This document shows, piece by piece, positions 53,689 to 64,000 of a stretch of DNA of 64,000 nt. Each line of letters opens with the position of its first letter. Within the stretch, counting starts at the first letter, position 1. The notes under the pieces are model-generated. The model ran no database searches, was not told where the DNA came from, and was given only the letters and a program-made list of their open reading frames with translations. This DNA is from Coffea arabica (Eukaryota; Streptophyta; Magnoliopsida; Gentianales; Rubiaceae). The translations under genes were made by a program, and so were the position numbers. The stretch is taken from NCBI RefSeq assembly GCF_036785885.1, contig NC_092317.1, positions 1,552,501-1,616,500 on the forward strand, written 5' to 3'.

Positions 53689-56379
53689 GGTTAGATAAGA
53701 ATAGCTGCAGATGGGAATATGGGATGGAGAGCGAGAGAGCTGTTAGAGCAGAGGGAGAGAAAGGGTGAAAGAGAGTCGAGACTACAGTGAGAGAACGCGG
53801 CGATATGGATATGGGAACGGAATGTACAACGCGGCATTTGCAGATTGATTTGGAATATGCTTGACTTTAATAGGACGACTTTTACTTGCGGATTTGTACT
53901 GAGGAGCGGGGAGCCAGGGGCGGAGAGAGATCAAGTTCCCACTTCCCACCGGCCACCCCATCAGATAAATTTACGCAAGAAGAGTCGACTGACTAACAGA
54001 CTGAGTGACCAGGGGTTGAGTGAATCTGTTTGATTCTTCGTGTAATTTAAGGAATTTGTTACCATTGCATCACCTTCCATTGTTCTTTTGACTTGGTAGT
54101 GTACTGTAGGACTTGCCTTCCTACTACACGTGTTATGTATCCAAACATGCATGGTAGGAAAATAGAGAAGGGATCAACCGCAAAGAGGCCAAGTGCGTAT
54201 GCTATGACCAGCAAGTGAGCTGTGCAAGTGGATTGAAATTTGGGTGAGATTGGAATTATCTACCGATCAAGAATCATTTGTGACGAGGACAAAATGCGAC
54301 TGTTTAAAAATACATGGTGATTTTGATATTCCCTCCTCCCAACAAGGTTAAATGAGGATAGAGAACCTTTTCTTGTTAAAGACATTTATTATTAGGATCA
54401 CAAAATCACCATTTTTTTAACCATAAATTGGTGTAGTTGTATTTCTACAGTGACAAGGTGATTTCCGAACTGATGAACCGAATCTACAGTACAAGCACAC
54501 ATGTCAAGATAAAGATATAATCAGAGTTTTGTCTCCCGATCTAACTCCGATGCTAAAATCAGTTATGTAAAAAATCAAGAGTAAAAGCAACACTAGTTGG
54601 ACTAAAGTTATGAGCAAGAGAGAAATTAAAGCCAAAATCCTCTCTCTCTCTCTTTCCCCATAAAGGGAGGGGAGTATTTATAGTAAGAAAACTGACGAGG
54701 AATGGTGGAACCTACTATTTGTTACCTGCAAGGAATCAGCTTAGGGTGGCGGTGTCAGAGGTAGGTCTGGGTATAACAGCAGTAGCAGTCATATCAACCA
54801 ATCTGACACTAATCAAGCTTGTAAGTATCAGACGCCAAGTAACCAGACAGTCCCAATCGACCGAGGTGGACTCATCTCGAGAGGACAAAGATGAGAATAA
54901 ACACCAAGATAGCCGAAGTGATCACCTCAACCTAAAACGTGTTAGATTGGTCATCTCAGCGATGAGTCGAGCCGAGGAAGCCGAGGTGAGCGTCCGCATC
55001 GAGCAACGGGGAACTTGGCTGTTTTTTGAGTCTAGTCATCTTCCCTTTTTGAGTAGAGGAAATTCAGATTATGGTTATTTTCCCATCTTCTACAGGGAGG
55101 GGGAAATTCAGATTATGTTTTTTGACCTTGGCTTTTGCAGAGGGAGGGGGAAAGTGAAAGTGGAAGTGGAATTGGGATCGATGTACTTGTACTCGCTAAT
55201 TGACATATAAAGCTACAGGTTTAGTCCAAACAACTGCTTCACTCTTACTCGAGCAAAATTGAGCAAGGAAAGGAAAGCATCGCAGTCAGCTAGCATAAGA
55301 TCAGTGGCACATTTCATCATTCAATTCAACTACTTTTTCCTTTTTGATTTGGATTCTTCCAGTAGTTAGTTATTAGCATTCTTTTTTTTTTGGGGGGAAG
55401 GAGGAGGAATGGGTTTGGAATAATTTCTAAAATGCACACTCGAGCATCCACTTTGATTTCAGAGGGCAACATACATCTTTATTTATCACTTGCGATGATG
55501 CACGAACCCAACCCACTGGGGAAAGCAGAGTCCAATTTTGATAGTAGCAAGACGTCGTAATTTCTCTAGAATAGATAGAGACGCGCACCACTTGTTGCGG
55601 TCTTCAGGGCTTTAATTGAAAAATTGCCTTTCCATTTCATGATATGACAGCTTAGAGCCATCCTTACCCCAGCACGGGCAGAAAGTTGACGACACTACTC
55701 TTTCCCCCTTTCTTTCTTGTTTAACTTGATTCAGCCGAATTTCATGCCCAAATAAAATAGCCTTCTCTGCAATTTTCTTAGTTTATCTATCTGTAAGGTA
55801 AAAGAGGGTTTACTCGTCTTCTTGTACAAGATCCGTCTTGAATACTCTATTTATTTAGATGAAAGGAAGAAGAATGATTGTTTGTGTTATTACTGCAATG
55901 GCAAGCATTGCTACAATGGCAAAGCAATGAGATGGCTGCTTTTTTCTTTATCTTTTTACATGTAAAATACGATGATGCTGGAATCCCTGAAAGCCAAAAG
56001 CTTACATAATCTATAGGACTACCAGTACATTTGCACATGGACTCAACTAGAATCGTCTCGATGTGCTTCTAAACATATCCTTCCAACTCTAAACTCTTGT
56101 ACACTTGCAGGCCAGAACTAGAAGGATAATTAATAGCTACTACTCTGTATACATTAAAATTCTTAAAACCATCTTCTTCTTCACGGTCTAAGAGCTTTGG
56201 ACCGACGGTGTGTTGCCTATCTTTACAACTTCACCCCAGCAAAGCCGAAAAAAGGAGGAGTCGTAGTGCAAGAATTGGATGTGCCATAGCTTAAAATATC
56301 TGAAAAATCATACCGAAAGTAAAGAGTATCTTGGATCCAAGGCCATAGCTGCTGTGCCACTGCTGATAAGAAGATCATC
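53689..56379. other. Intergenic: upstream of 53688 gene and 3' flank of BGAL
   Basis: The first part should be the promoter and leader of the uncharacterised gene (AG-rich, about 53700-53800). Around 54480-55010 there is repeat-like sequence. The rest is unremarkable and runs into the beta-galactosidase 3' UTR. Two open frames (54719-55210, 53845-54033) were not accepted. Confidence 0.45.
54480..55010. repeat. Possible LTR-like remnant
   Basis: The stretch contains GTCTCCCGATCTAACTCCGA, a (CT)n run, and AGTATTTATAGTAAG that looks like an LTR core promoter, followed by a GC-richer part with GAGCCGAGG and CGAGGTGAGCG words. This resembles solo LTRs in plants, but no terminal TG...CA pair or target duplication could be fixed. 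Boundaries are approximate. Confidence 0.3.
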
Positions 56380-57175
56380 TCAACTGCAAACCGCCTCGAC
56401 AGAAAGTTTCTTCATCACATTTGGACACGGATCGCCACCAAAAAGCGCAGGTGCTACTGTGACCGAGCATGTTTGCTGCCCAATGCAATACTGCAAAAAA
56501 ATTTTTAAAAAAAAAAAAACAAATATTAGAAAAACATATACATGCATTCATAATTAGTTACTAAATGAAGCCATTTCTTCATATATTACTTTGAACTGCG
56601 AAACAAAACGAAAATTTGAATAACTTGTCTGGAAGACGACATGCTACGTTGACTGGAATAAAATTATTGAAAAAGGAAAAAAAAAGTCCAATGTTGAATG
56701 CCAAGTAAGGTTGTAAACTTGAACTATTTGACTAACATACAAGAAAAGAATAGCAGAGCTTAATTCAGAAATTCTGAATTGTGATTACCGTTTCAAAAGC
56801 ATCATAAGAATGGAAAGCATGACAGCCTCCCTGACGGAAGTTTCCACAAGTCCCTTCAGGCGTTCCAAAGCTAGCAAATTTGATCGATGATATTCTTTGA
56901 CCAGGAGCACATGAGAGATGGGCTTTTGGCCTCAAGGGTTTGCTGACTTTACCTGATGATTGCAACTGCCAATTTACTAATGTTGGTTGCCATTCATAAA
57001 TATCTGCGCATACACTCGATACTTCTCGTTTTACCAAAGATATGCCATATGGATTTCCTCCCCATTCTTCAAATACAACTAACAAGTTTCCAGTTGGATA
57101 TAACCAGGAGCGAGGGACGTGATACCTGAAAATAATCCGAGTTCTGTCAGTCCACTGCATATTATGGTGGAACAC

Positions 57176-57222
<47 letters not shown>

Positions 57223-60200
57223 GGCAAGGAGCATAGAAAGGAGAGCAAGTTGGTTGCTGGCTTACCATTTTTGTGAGGCCTCCCCACAATTACTGAGGCA
57301 TTTTTTCTCATTAAATGACCCAGCATAACTGCAGGCACCACAATTACCAGATGCTTTATATGCAGGATAATACCTTCCAATGCTCTGACCATTTATCCAC
57401 ACTTGACCTTTGCTCATGGCACTCATATCTAAAGCCAAAGGCTCATTTCCGGATGGAGCACTGAAAGTAGTCTGCAATTGCAAAGAAAAAGATACAAAAA
57501 CATTATGATTGTTATCAACCCTGAGATATTCCCCTGCCAAAGTGTTTTCCTTATGCCAAGAGCAAGGAATTGAACAGAAAGACGAACAATAGTTCCAAAA
57601 TACTTCTAATAGTAGGAGTAAGCACTTGAACAGAAGATATTAGACATCCTTGGTGCGCTATTAGCCCTCCCATCTTCCAAAACATTAAAGGATGTAGAAT
57701 ACCTTGTACCAGGTAAGTGGCTGCCTCTCGGCAACAAAAGAACCTTCACCCCACTCTACAGCAGAGCTCCCGCCAAGGGAATGTAGACTCAAGGCTTCTC
57801 CCTTCAGACCAACCTGATTAAAGCACCAAGTGAACTGCCAGTTATTGATTAAGACCATCACGTGAATTGACAGTGCTTTATTAAGACCATCAGGTGAATC
57901 GACAGCCACTCAATGATCAGGTATCAAATAATCATTTTGATTCAAAAACTGACCTTATAAGACCATTTCTGCCACGTTAGGTCTCTTCTCCCCTCATTAA
58001 GACCATAAAGTGAAACGGGCCCGAGAATACCAGCATTCCATGTTTCAAAATGGGGACCAACATTCTGAGCCCATACATGAACGATAAAGCAGAATAAGCA
58101 AATTTCAAACGCATATTGAGCAAGGTTTTTAAAAGCATGCCATGACAACCATGCAGTACATGCTTTATTCAAATTGCTCAAGATAGATAATATCATGCAT
58201 GGCTACATCAAATGCAAAAGAACTTTAAAACGTCTATGTGTGAAAGAGTGTGTGTGTGTGTGAGAGAGAGAGAAAGAGAGAGACAAACCGGGAGACCGAC
58301 AGCAATACTTAGGAGTGAAATCTTGTTAACTCCGGCCCTCAGATTTACACCTTGACTGAAAGTTATTTTCGGGTTTTCCAGACTACCATATATAGTTCCT
58401 GCCAATGTTTGAACACAGACATCAACAAACCATCATGATTATCAAATTTCCACCTGTTATGGGAACAAAAGCCGGACGAAGGAAGACATGACTATCTTCA
58501 ACTTGACAGAATATGGGGACAACTTTGCTGATATAATCTCCTAACTCTAAGGGTGAAGGAATCAAGTTCAAAATCAATAAAACAGCAGAATATTGTCTCC
58601 ATGCAACTTAAGGGAACATATATCTTTGAACTATATACTGATAACATTTTATTGACTCAAGTTTCACCTTGACATATCACTCTAAAGAAATAGTCAATTA
58701 GACAACTAGCCACCACATAACTTGCATAGAAAACAAAACATTCAATGATGTTCAATGTCTTGTTGCACACCTGATAGCTGACCATTGATGAAGACATGCA
58801 AAGCATGACCGGCTGACATAACTGTAAGAACAGGCCATTTTCCGCCTTTTAGAAATCCTTCGGTGTGGTAAATTCTCACTCTGAATAACAGAAACATAGG
58901 AGTTAAACCTCAAAATGAATCATCACAAAGTCAGCGTATCAGTATAGCTGTATGAGAGTAAAAATCAACAGAAAGAAGCACCTACTCTGTTGAATACCAC
59001 AAATAATCTGAATTATCTCTGGTGACATTTATCTGCTCCAACAACCCAGAAACTGTAAACGTGTTGTCTTCATATGATGCTGTTTCTTCATTGTATGACT
59101 CCCAAGAAAAGCCCTTAATAACAGGATTCATTTTCATCTGTGCACTTTGAGCACCAACCTTGCCATGAAAAATCAGTCTGATGTCAAGATTACATAGTGA
59201 AGAGGTCTTTTCATAAGGGACACAAACCCATAACGTAGTCGTGATAATCTACAGTCAGCAATAAGATAAAAGACATTAAAGTTCAATAACAGTTTCTCTT
59301 CCTCACCCTTGCAGTATTATACACAGTGTTCTTGCAGTCAGGAAGGATGCTGATAGACCAGGGAGGCAGGTTGTAGTGCATATTGCCAAAAGCAACCCTT
59401 GCAAAAGATTGAGAGTTGTAGTTGGCGAGAAATGCTGCACAAGCTCCAGATTTTGATTTAAAAACATGAGCCTGTAATGCAAAACTGAAAGTAAGAAAAA
59501 CGGTTGAACTCAATTTGTAATAGTGGCAAATGTAAGAGAATAAAAGTAATTGAAACCTCTTGATAATTTCCAAGAGGCGTCACAGTGGGATTTCCAGATA
59601 CTAGTGCTGGTTCGCAGAGCTTTAGTGCTCTATGTAAATCCTTAAGATGACCCCATTTGGGTTGCCGTAATAGTCCTGGAAGAAAACAGAAACTTTCATC
59701 AGTTTGAGCTGAGCAATCCAAAGCTCATTAGGCTTTTAACTGTCCCCATGCACTTGATACTGACAAAGGATCATTTCAGCTAGGAAGAATCATCCAGAGA
59801 ACAAAATATCAGATTCAGAAGGCAAAGAAAGCTTAATTTATTGCCAGTGTTAGACAGTACAGATCCATATAGCAGGATGAACATAGGATTTGTCACTCCT
59901 TTGGATAGTTTAGACCAGCTTTTACATTAAGATTTCATCAGACATCGAAGATAAGGACAGGATCCTAGTGGTCTTCTTAAACAAATAAGTCAATTATCAG
60001 ACTGCACCATTAGACACAAAAAAGTCGATAGACCGGCTTTGACATTTAGATTTCCTCAGACATCAAATGATAAGGAAAGGGTACATGTCTTTTCTCAAAT
60101 AAAAACAAGGTCAACCATCACAATGCACCATTAGGAAGACACTAAGGGTCAAAAATACATTTAAGACAAACAGAAAGTCAAGTCAAGACTTGCACTTCAC

Positions 60201-62752
60201 TCTTAGTAAAATGACGCACATGTCCAGTTTAAATGACATGGCAGACTGAGGCTTCTTAGGGGCTGACAAGTATGGCCACTATAAAAATAAATGCCAACCC
60301 AAAAGCTAGTTTCCCGCTAAAATGCAAACTCATATAGAAAACATTAGCATCTAGATGACATGAGGTGAATACTGCAAGCTTAGGACATGAGTTTAGGAGC
60401 TGGTGCAGTCTACATACCATATTCATCAAGAGGAGCATCATAATCATAGCTAGTGGCAATAAATGGTCCACCAGCTGTCCTGCCAAAGTTTGTTCCTCCA
60501 TGATACTGCCACAAAGACAGGAAATAAGAAGACAATCACAACTTCCAGTAATTTAGTAGGAATTTTCACAAGAATAATTTTTAAAACATTAAACTTTACC
60601 ATGTAATAATTAATAAAGGAACCCCCTTTTTGAATAAATTTTGCAACAGAAAATGCCAAGTCTTCAGCAGGACGGTAAGGTTGCGCACCTCCGAATTCAG
60701 TAAACCTGCAAAAAGAACAGATAAAAATAGAGTCACTTTCCTGTTATAAAACTCCAAGAATTATGTGAAACTACCTACCAAAAAGCAATAACTCACCAGC
60801 CAGTCCAAGCTTCCGTCCAAATCTTGGGTTTATAAGCCTTATTTGGGGAGAAGTAGTCGCAGTAGAAGCCATTGCATGTATTTATCTGGGCAGAAGTAAA
60901 ATAGACATGCGAAAACAGACGCTTAGAAGAAAAAAAATAACCGTAGTTGCAAAGACTAATAATCGGTAAAAAAGGAATCCTCTTGAGATAAAACTGAAGA
61001 AGTTCGATAAATAACAACAACCACAACTATTCAATTGGATAAGTACTTATGGATACTCATCCTAGGAGACAGGCAAGGAAGTATTTTGTAGCTGAACATC
61101 AGAAATCAGAGTTGAACGTTGAAAGTGGGAGTATATATGTAGTCAATGAAGGAACTGCGACGTCAATCAGCGACTCAGTCCGAATAGAATTCAAGATCCA
61201 ACCATATTTTAATCAAGACAAATTTGACAGATAGGATTGAGCAGAAAAAACCCATGTGCAGGGGCTCCAACAATTCAATCTCTTTTTGGGTCACAAAATG
61301 GACAAAACACTGGGTTCCAGAAACCCCACTATACTATGGGGGAACATGGCATGACAGCCATCAAGAACTAGAATAAGAGCATTGCAAGTACTCTAAGATT
61401 AATCAAAATGCAAAAAAGAAAAAGGTGGGTGGGGCGATGGGGCAAGGTTACTCACAACAGGATCAGGTGCGTCATCTTGCTTGCACATGACCCAAGGGAC
61501 ACCAGTGCCTAGATCCACAGCCATTTTGGCTGCCCATTCCGTATAAGCTCGACCAGGGGCACCTAATTCATACTCCATAGGCCCATATTCGTTCTCAACC
61601 TGCAAAATTATTCCAAAAAAAGCCTACCTTTTTCAGTTCACTTCCTTATTTTCCACACTTCAAATATTCCAGATACCAGAAAGAAAAAATGAAACTGGAC
61701 ATGAATAAACGGAAAGAAATTACTACCTGCGATAGGATTATTGGACCACCCTGAGGTTCATATAACCTCTCGGCTTTCATCATATTCACAATCTTGGTCG
61801 TGAATTTTTGCATTGCGGCCTTCGTTGCAGAATCATAGACACCAAAATTAGTTAGAATCGAATCATGTCAATGCAATATGGCAGTAAAGGAAATTAATAT
61901 CCTACAAACTTATTTGCCTGACCTTGAAAGGACCGTTGTTTGTTCTAAAGCTAATGCCCGGAACATACTTTAACCAAACTGGAAAACCCCTGAAAATTTA
62001 TTCAAGAAAAAAGTGACTCAGACCATAAACACTTCTCAAACAGCAGGAATTTTCTACTTCTGGAAACTGCATTACTTAAAGATTACCCAAAGTTCCATTC
62101 AGCACAGACATAAGGACCAATTCTGAGATTAACATAAAGCCCTGCTTCCTTCACCAGCTTGACAAATTTAACCAGATCATATCTACCCTCAAAGTAATAC
62201 TACAAAAGTAAAATACAAAAACTTTAGTATATATATCCAAGAAGTATTAGAGAAAAAAAAGTAAAGGGGGAAAAATACACCCAGTTCATCAATTACTTTG
62301 CCAGGTTGAGGTTCATGTCCATTCCAGAAAACATAAGTTTCGATCACGTCCAAGCCTCCCTCTTTTGCCTTCTGAATAAGATCCGGCCACATCTACCATA
62401 ACCCAAAACCAAGGATAAAAAACCGAACTTCATTGCAGAGTTCAGTAAGAAATGCCGAAGAGAGCAGTTGGTAAAGAGGGCACGAAAAAAAAAAAAAAAA
62501 AAAAAAGAAAAATAGAAAAGAAAGAGGCAAATAAGCAATGGGGATGAAGTACATTTGAGGTAAATATACCTCAGGAGTGCTTCTAGGATAATGAATGGAT
62601 CCAGATATAAGAATCCTCCTTTGGCCATTAACAATAATAGCCTTACTGTCATAGGAAACAGAAGCTGTTCCACAAGAAACCCATGAACCCAATAACACCA
62701 GCACCACCAAGGCCAAAACTTTCCACATTACAGAAACCTTGGAGAAAATCAT
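56380..62752 (-). CDS. BGAL1: Beta-galactosidase, GH35, BGAL1-like
   Basis: Nineteen exons: 62752-62570, 62392-62297, 62199-62087, 61989-61923, 61819-61727, 61599-61456, 60885-60797, 60705-60600, 60505-60418, 59675-59557, 59471-59307, 59158-58986, 58880-58771, 58398-58289, 58064-57954, 57813-57703, 57471-57266, 57125-56789, 56490-56380; 843 aa, close to Arabidopsis BGAL1 (847). A signal peptide (about 1-30) is followed by the GH35 domain with [15 protein letters not shown] (acid/base Glu188) and WTEAWTGWF (nucleophile Glu257), a galactose-binding beta-sandwich region ([13 protein letters not shown]), and a C-terminal SUEL-type lectin domain (about 750-843) ending in the Cys-rich [19 protein letters not shown]. 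Secreted enzymes of this subgroup trim beta-1,4-galactan and arabinogalactan side chains in the cell wall during growth and ripening. All splice sites are GT-AG and the frame is intact. Subgroup a1 (BGAL1/2/3) fits best; exact orthology needs a tree. Confidence 0.93.
57179..57219. repeat. (AG)n microsatellite in BGAL intron 17
   Basis: About 20 uninterrupted AG units lie inside the 140-bp intron between exons 17 and 18. Read on the gene strand it is a (CT)n pyrimidine run upstream of the acceptor. Confidence 0.95.
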
Positions 62753-63947
62753 TTCTAGGCATTAACTAAAACCCCTCCGTTAAAACTTTTCCTTCCCCCT
62801 TGTACCTCAAGCTTGTACCTTTACAATCTCAAAGCAAAGCACTCAGCCCTTTGTTTGGCCCTTTAGCCCTTTTCCCACCTCGCACTTTATTCTATACTAG
62901 TACTTGCTTTATTGGAGAGAGGGAGGAAAAAAACACAAAAAAAAACAGAAGAAATGAGTCAAAGAGGAAACAGCTGTTTTTCTTGTCTGAATTTTTCTAT
63001 TACTAGCACTATGATAGATAGTTTGCTTAGGTAGAGAGTTGCAATTTGCAGATGATAGTCCCCAGTAGTACAGGAGTGGTCAGTGAAGCGTGATAAATTG
63101 TGGACTAAGGTAGTGTACTACTTGAGAAGATGGGGTGCTTTGCAGCTGCTTTTAAACACAAAAATTGGACCTCGTTTGAAAGTGACATTCGGTCCCATTT
63201 TCAGGACTTTGGACCCCACTCATTACCATACCATTTTGGACTTTCCTCACTAGTAATAGTAATACTTACGCGGAGTCTCAACTCTCATCCGTTTTTTATT
63301 ATTATTATTATTATTTAAGTGAGGGTACTTCCTTCATTATTTACCATCCCTCCTTTCAAATTTTAAGTGAGCATTTAAGAAGGAAGATTGATGCTTGTAA
63401 GATTACTTTAAATTTTGATTTTTTAGATTTAAAAGGGCTTTTCTGCTGTCTGCTGAAAAGTGAATTAAAAAAAATTTCTTTTTTTTAACGCGTTTGATTA
63501 AAGCTCTGCTAGTGGGCAAGGATTCTCAGCCCAATCCCAATATGGTCGGTCCGCGCTTTTTGGCGAAGCCTCCCATGTTTGCTCTCTGATGGAATTTTAC
63601 CAGACAAGCCTTAGTGCGTCTACATCACTCGCGGGCAATTTGCCGCACATTATTGGGCTGTGCAGCCACGGACGCTTCCCACGCCAGGGAAGGCCTTCTT
63701 TTTTGTCCTTTTTAGTTTCTCCTCAGTAATGACGATTGCGATTTACGAGGAGTATGTTAAGTGTTAGTTAATAACATAAACAGTGCGTTTGTCACGGGTT
63801 TGGTTTTGTGCTTTCTTCGCTGTTAGCCATCCTAATAAATAATGCGTTTATCATCATTTTCTTAATCTAGGAATGATTGGTCTAAATTATTCGATCTGTT
63901 CTGTATTTAGACGAAGCATGTCAGTCTTAACAATCTACTGTATAATA
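62753..63947 (-). promoter_or_regulatory. Upstream region of the beta-galactosidase gene
   Basis: The first 200-300 bases should contain the leader and core promoter; TATAGAATAAA on the minus strand near 62891-62901 is a weak TATA candidate. Further out there is a (TTA)n run at about 63297-63314 and otherwise undistinguished AT-rich sequence. No gene was seen. Confidence 0.4.
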
Positions 63948-64000
63948 CTCCCTCCGTCCCACTTTGATAGTCCTGGTTATTTTTTCACACAGTTTAAAAA
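63948..64000. mobile_element. Left end of a Stowaway-like MITE, cut by the window
   Basis: After a TA dinucleotide (63946-63947) comes CTCCCTCCGTCCCACTTTGA, the typical inverted-repeat start of Stowaway (Tc1/mariner-type) MITEs, which insert at TA. The rest lies beyond the window. Confidence 0.75.

Noticed and set aside
54719-55210. 163-codon open frame on the + strand
   Set aside because: It lies across repeat-like sequence, has no recognisable domain, and its composition is erratic; more likely chance or transposon-derived.

Overview
The window is nuclear DNA of a flowering plant. Seven intron-rich protein genes (10, 6, 23, 7, 15, 6 and 19 coding exons) use plant-style GT-AG splice sites, sit in AT-rich flanks and are separated by plant transposon remnants. 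The families (ALE2-type receptor kinase, HOTHEAD oxidoreductase, RHD3 GTPase, TMN7, FVE/MSI4, a GH35 beta-galactosidase with a C-terminal lectin domain) and the close match to Arabidopsis-type proteins suggest a eudicot; I cannot name the species. Exon boundaries were worked out by hand from reading frame, splice sites and family alignment. Every gene model closes in frame except RHD3.

Layout: 363-5770 (+) ALE2-like receptor kinase. 6981-12883 (-) HOTHEAD-like GMC oxidoreductase, tail to tail with the kinase and carrying a 3.3-kb intron filled with MITEs. 12.9-19.0 kb gene-poor, with one intact and one truncated MITE. 19029-28745 (-) RHD3/SEY1-type dynamin-like GTPase with a 2-nt frame break in one exon. 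28.7-32.0 kb gene-poor. 32022-35591 (-) TMN7-type transmembrane-9 protein. 36.2-37.7 kb a non-autonomous hAT element nested inside a small MITE. 38690-48405 (-) FVE/MSI4 WD40 histone-binding protein, whose long first intron holds a complete TRIM retrotransposon and a second, homologous first-exon candidate. 49.3-50.0 kb two more MITEs. 50467-53688 (-) an unrecognised membrane-anchored, charged, coiled-coil-like protein. 54.5-55.0 kb a possible LTR-like remnant. 56380-62752 (-) BGAL1-type beta-galactosidase. From 63948 the end of a Stowaway-like MITE runs off the window.

The genes do not form an operon-like or biosynthetic unit. Two neighbours, ALE2 and HOTHEAD, are both known in Arabidopsis for epidermis/cuticle formation and for preventing organ fusion, so their pairing deserves a synteny check. 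The others act in ER shaping (RHD3), Golgi/endosome membrane traffic (TMN7), chromatin and flowering-time control (FVE) and cell-wall galactan turnover (BGAL).

I did not find an obviously new multi-gene system. The strongest unusual signals are the duplicated in-phase first exon of FVE, the frame break in RHD3, three GC-AG introns, a coding first exon of RHD3 reduced to four bases, and a set of transposon insertions with readable target-site duplications.
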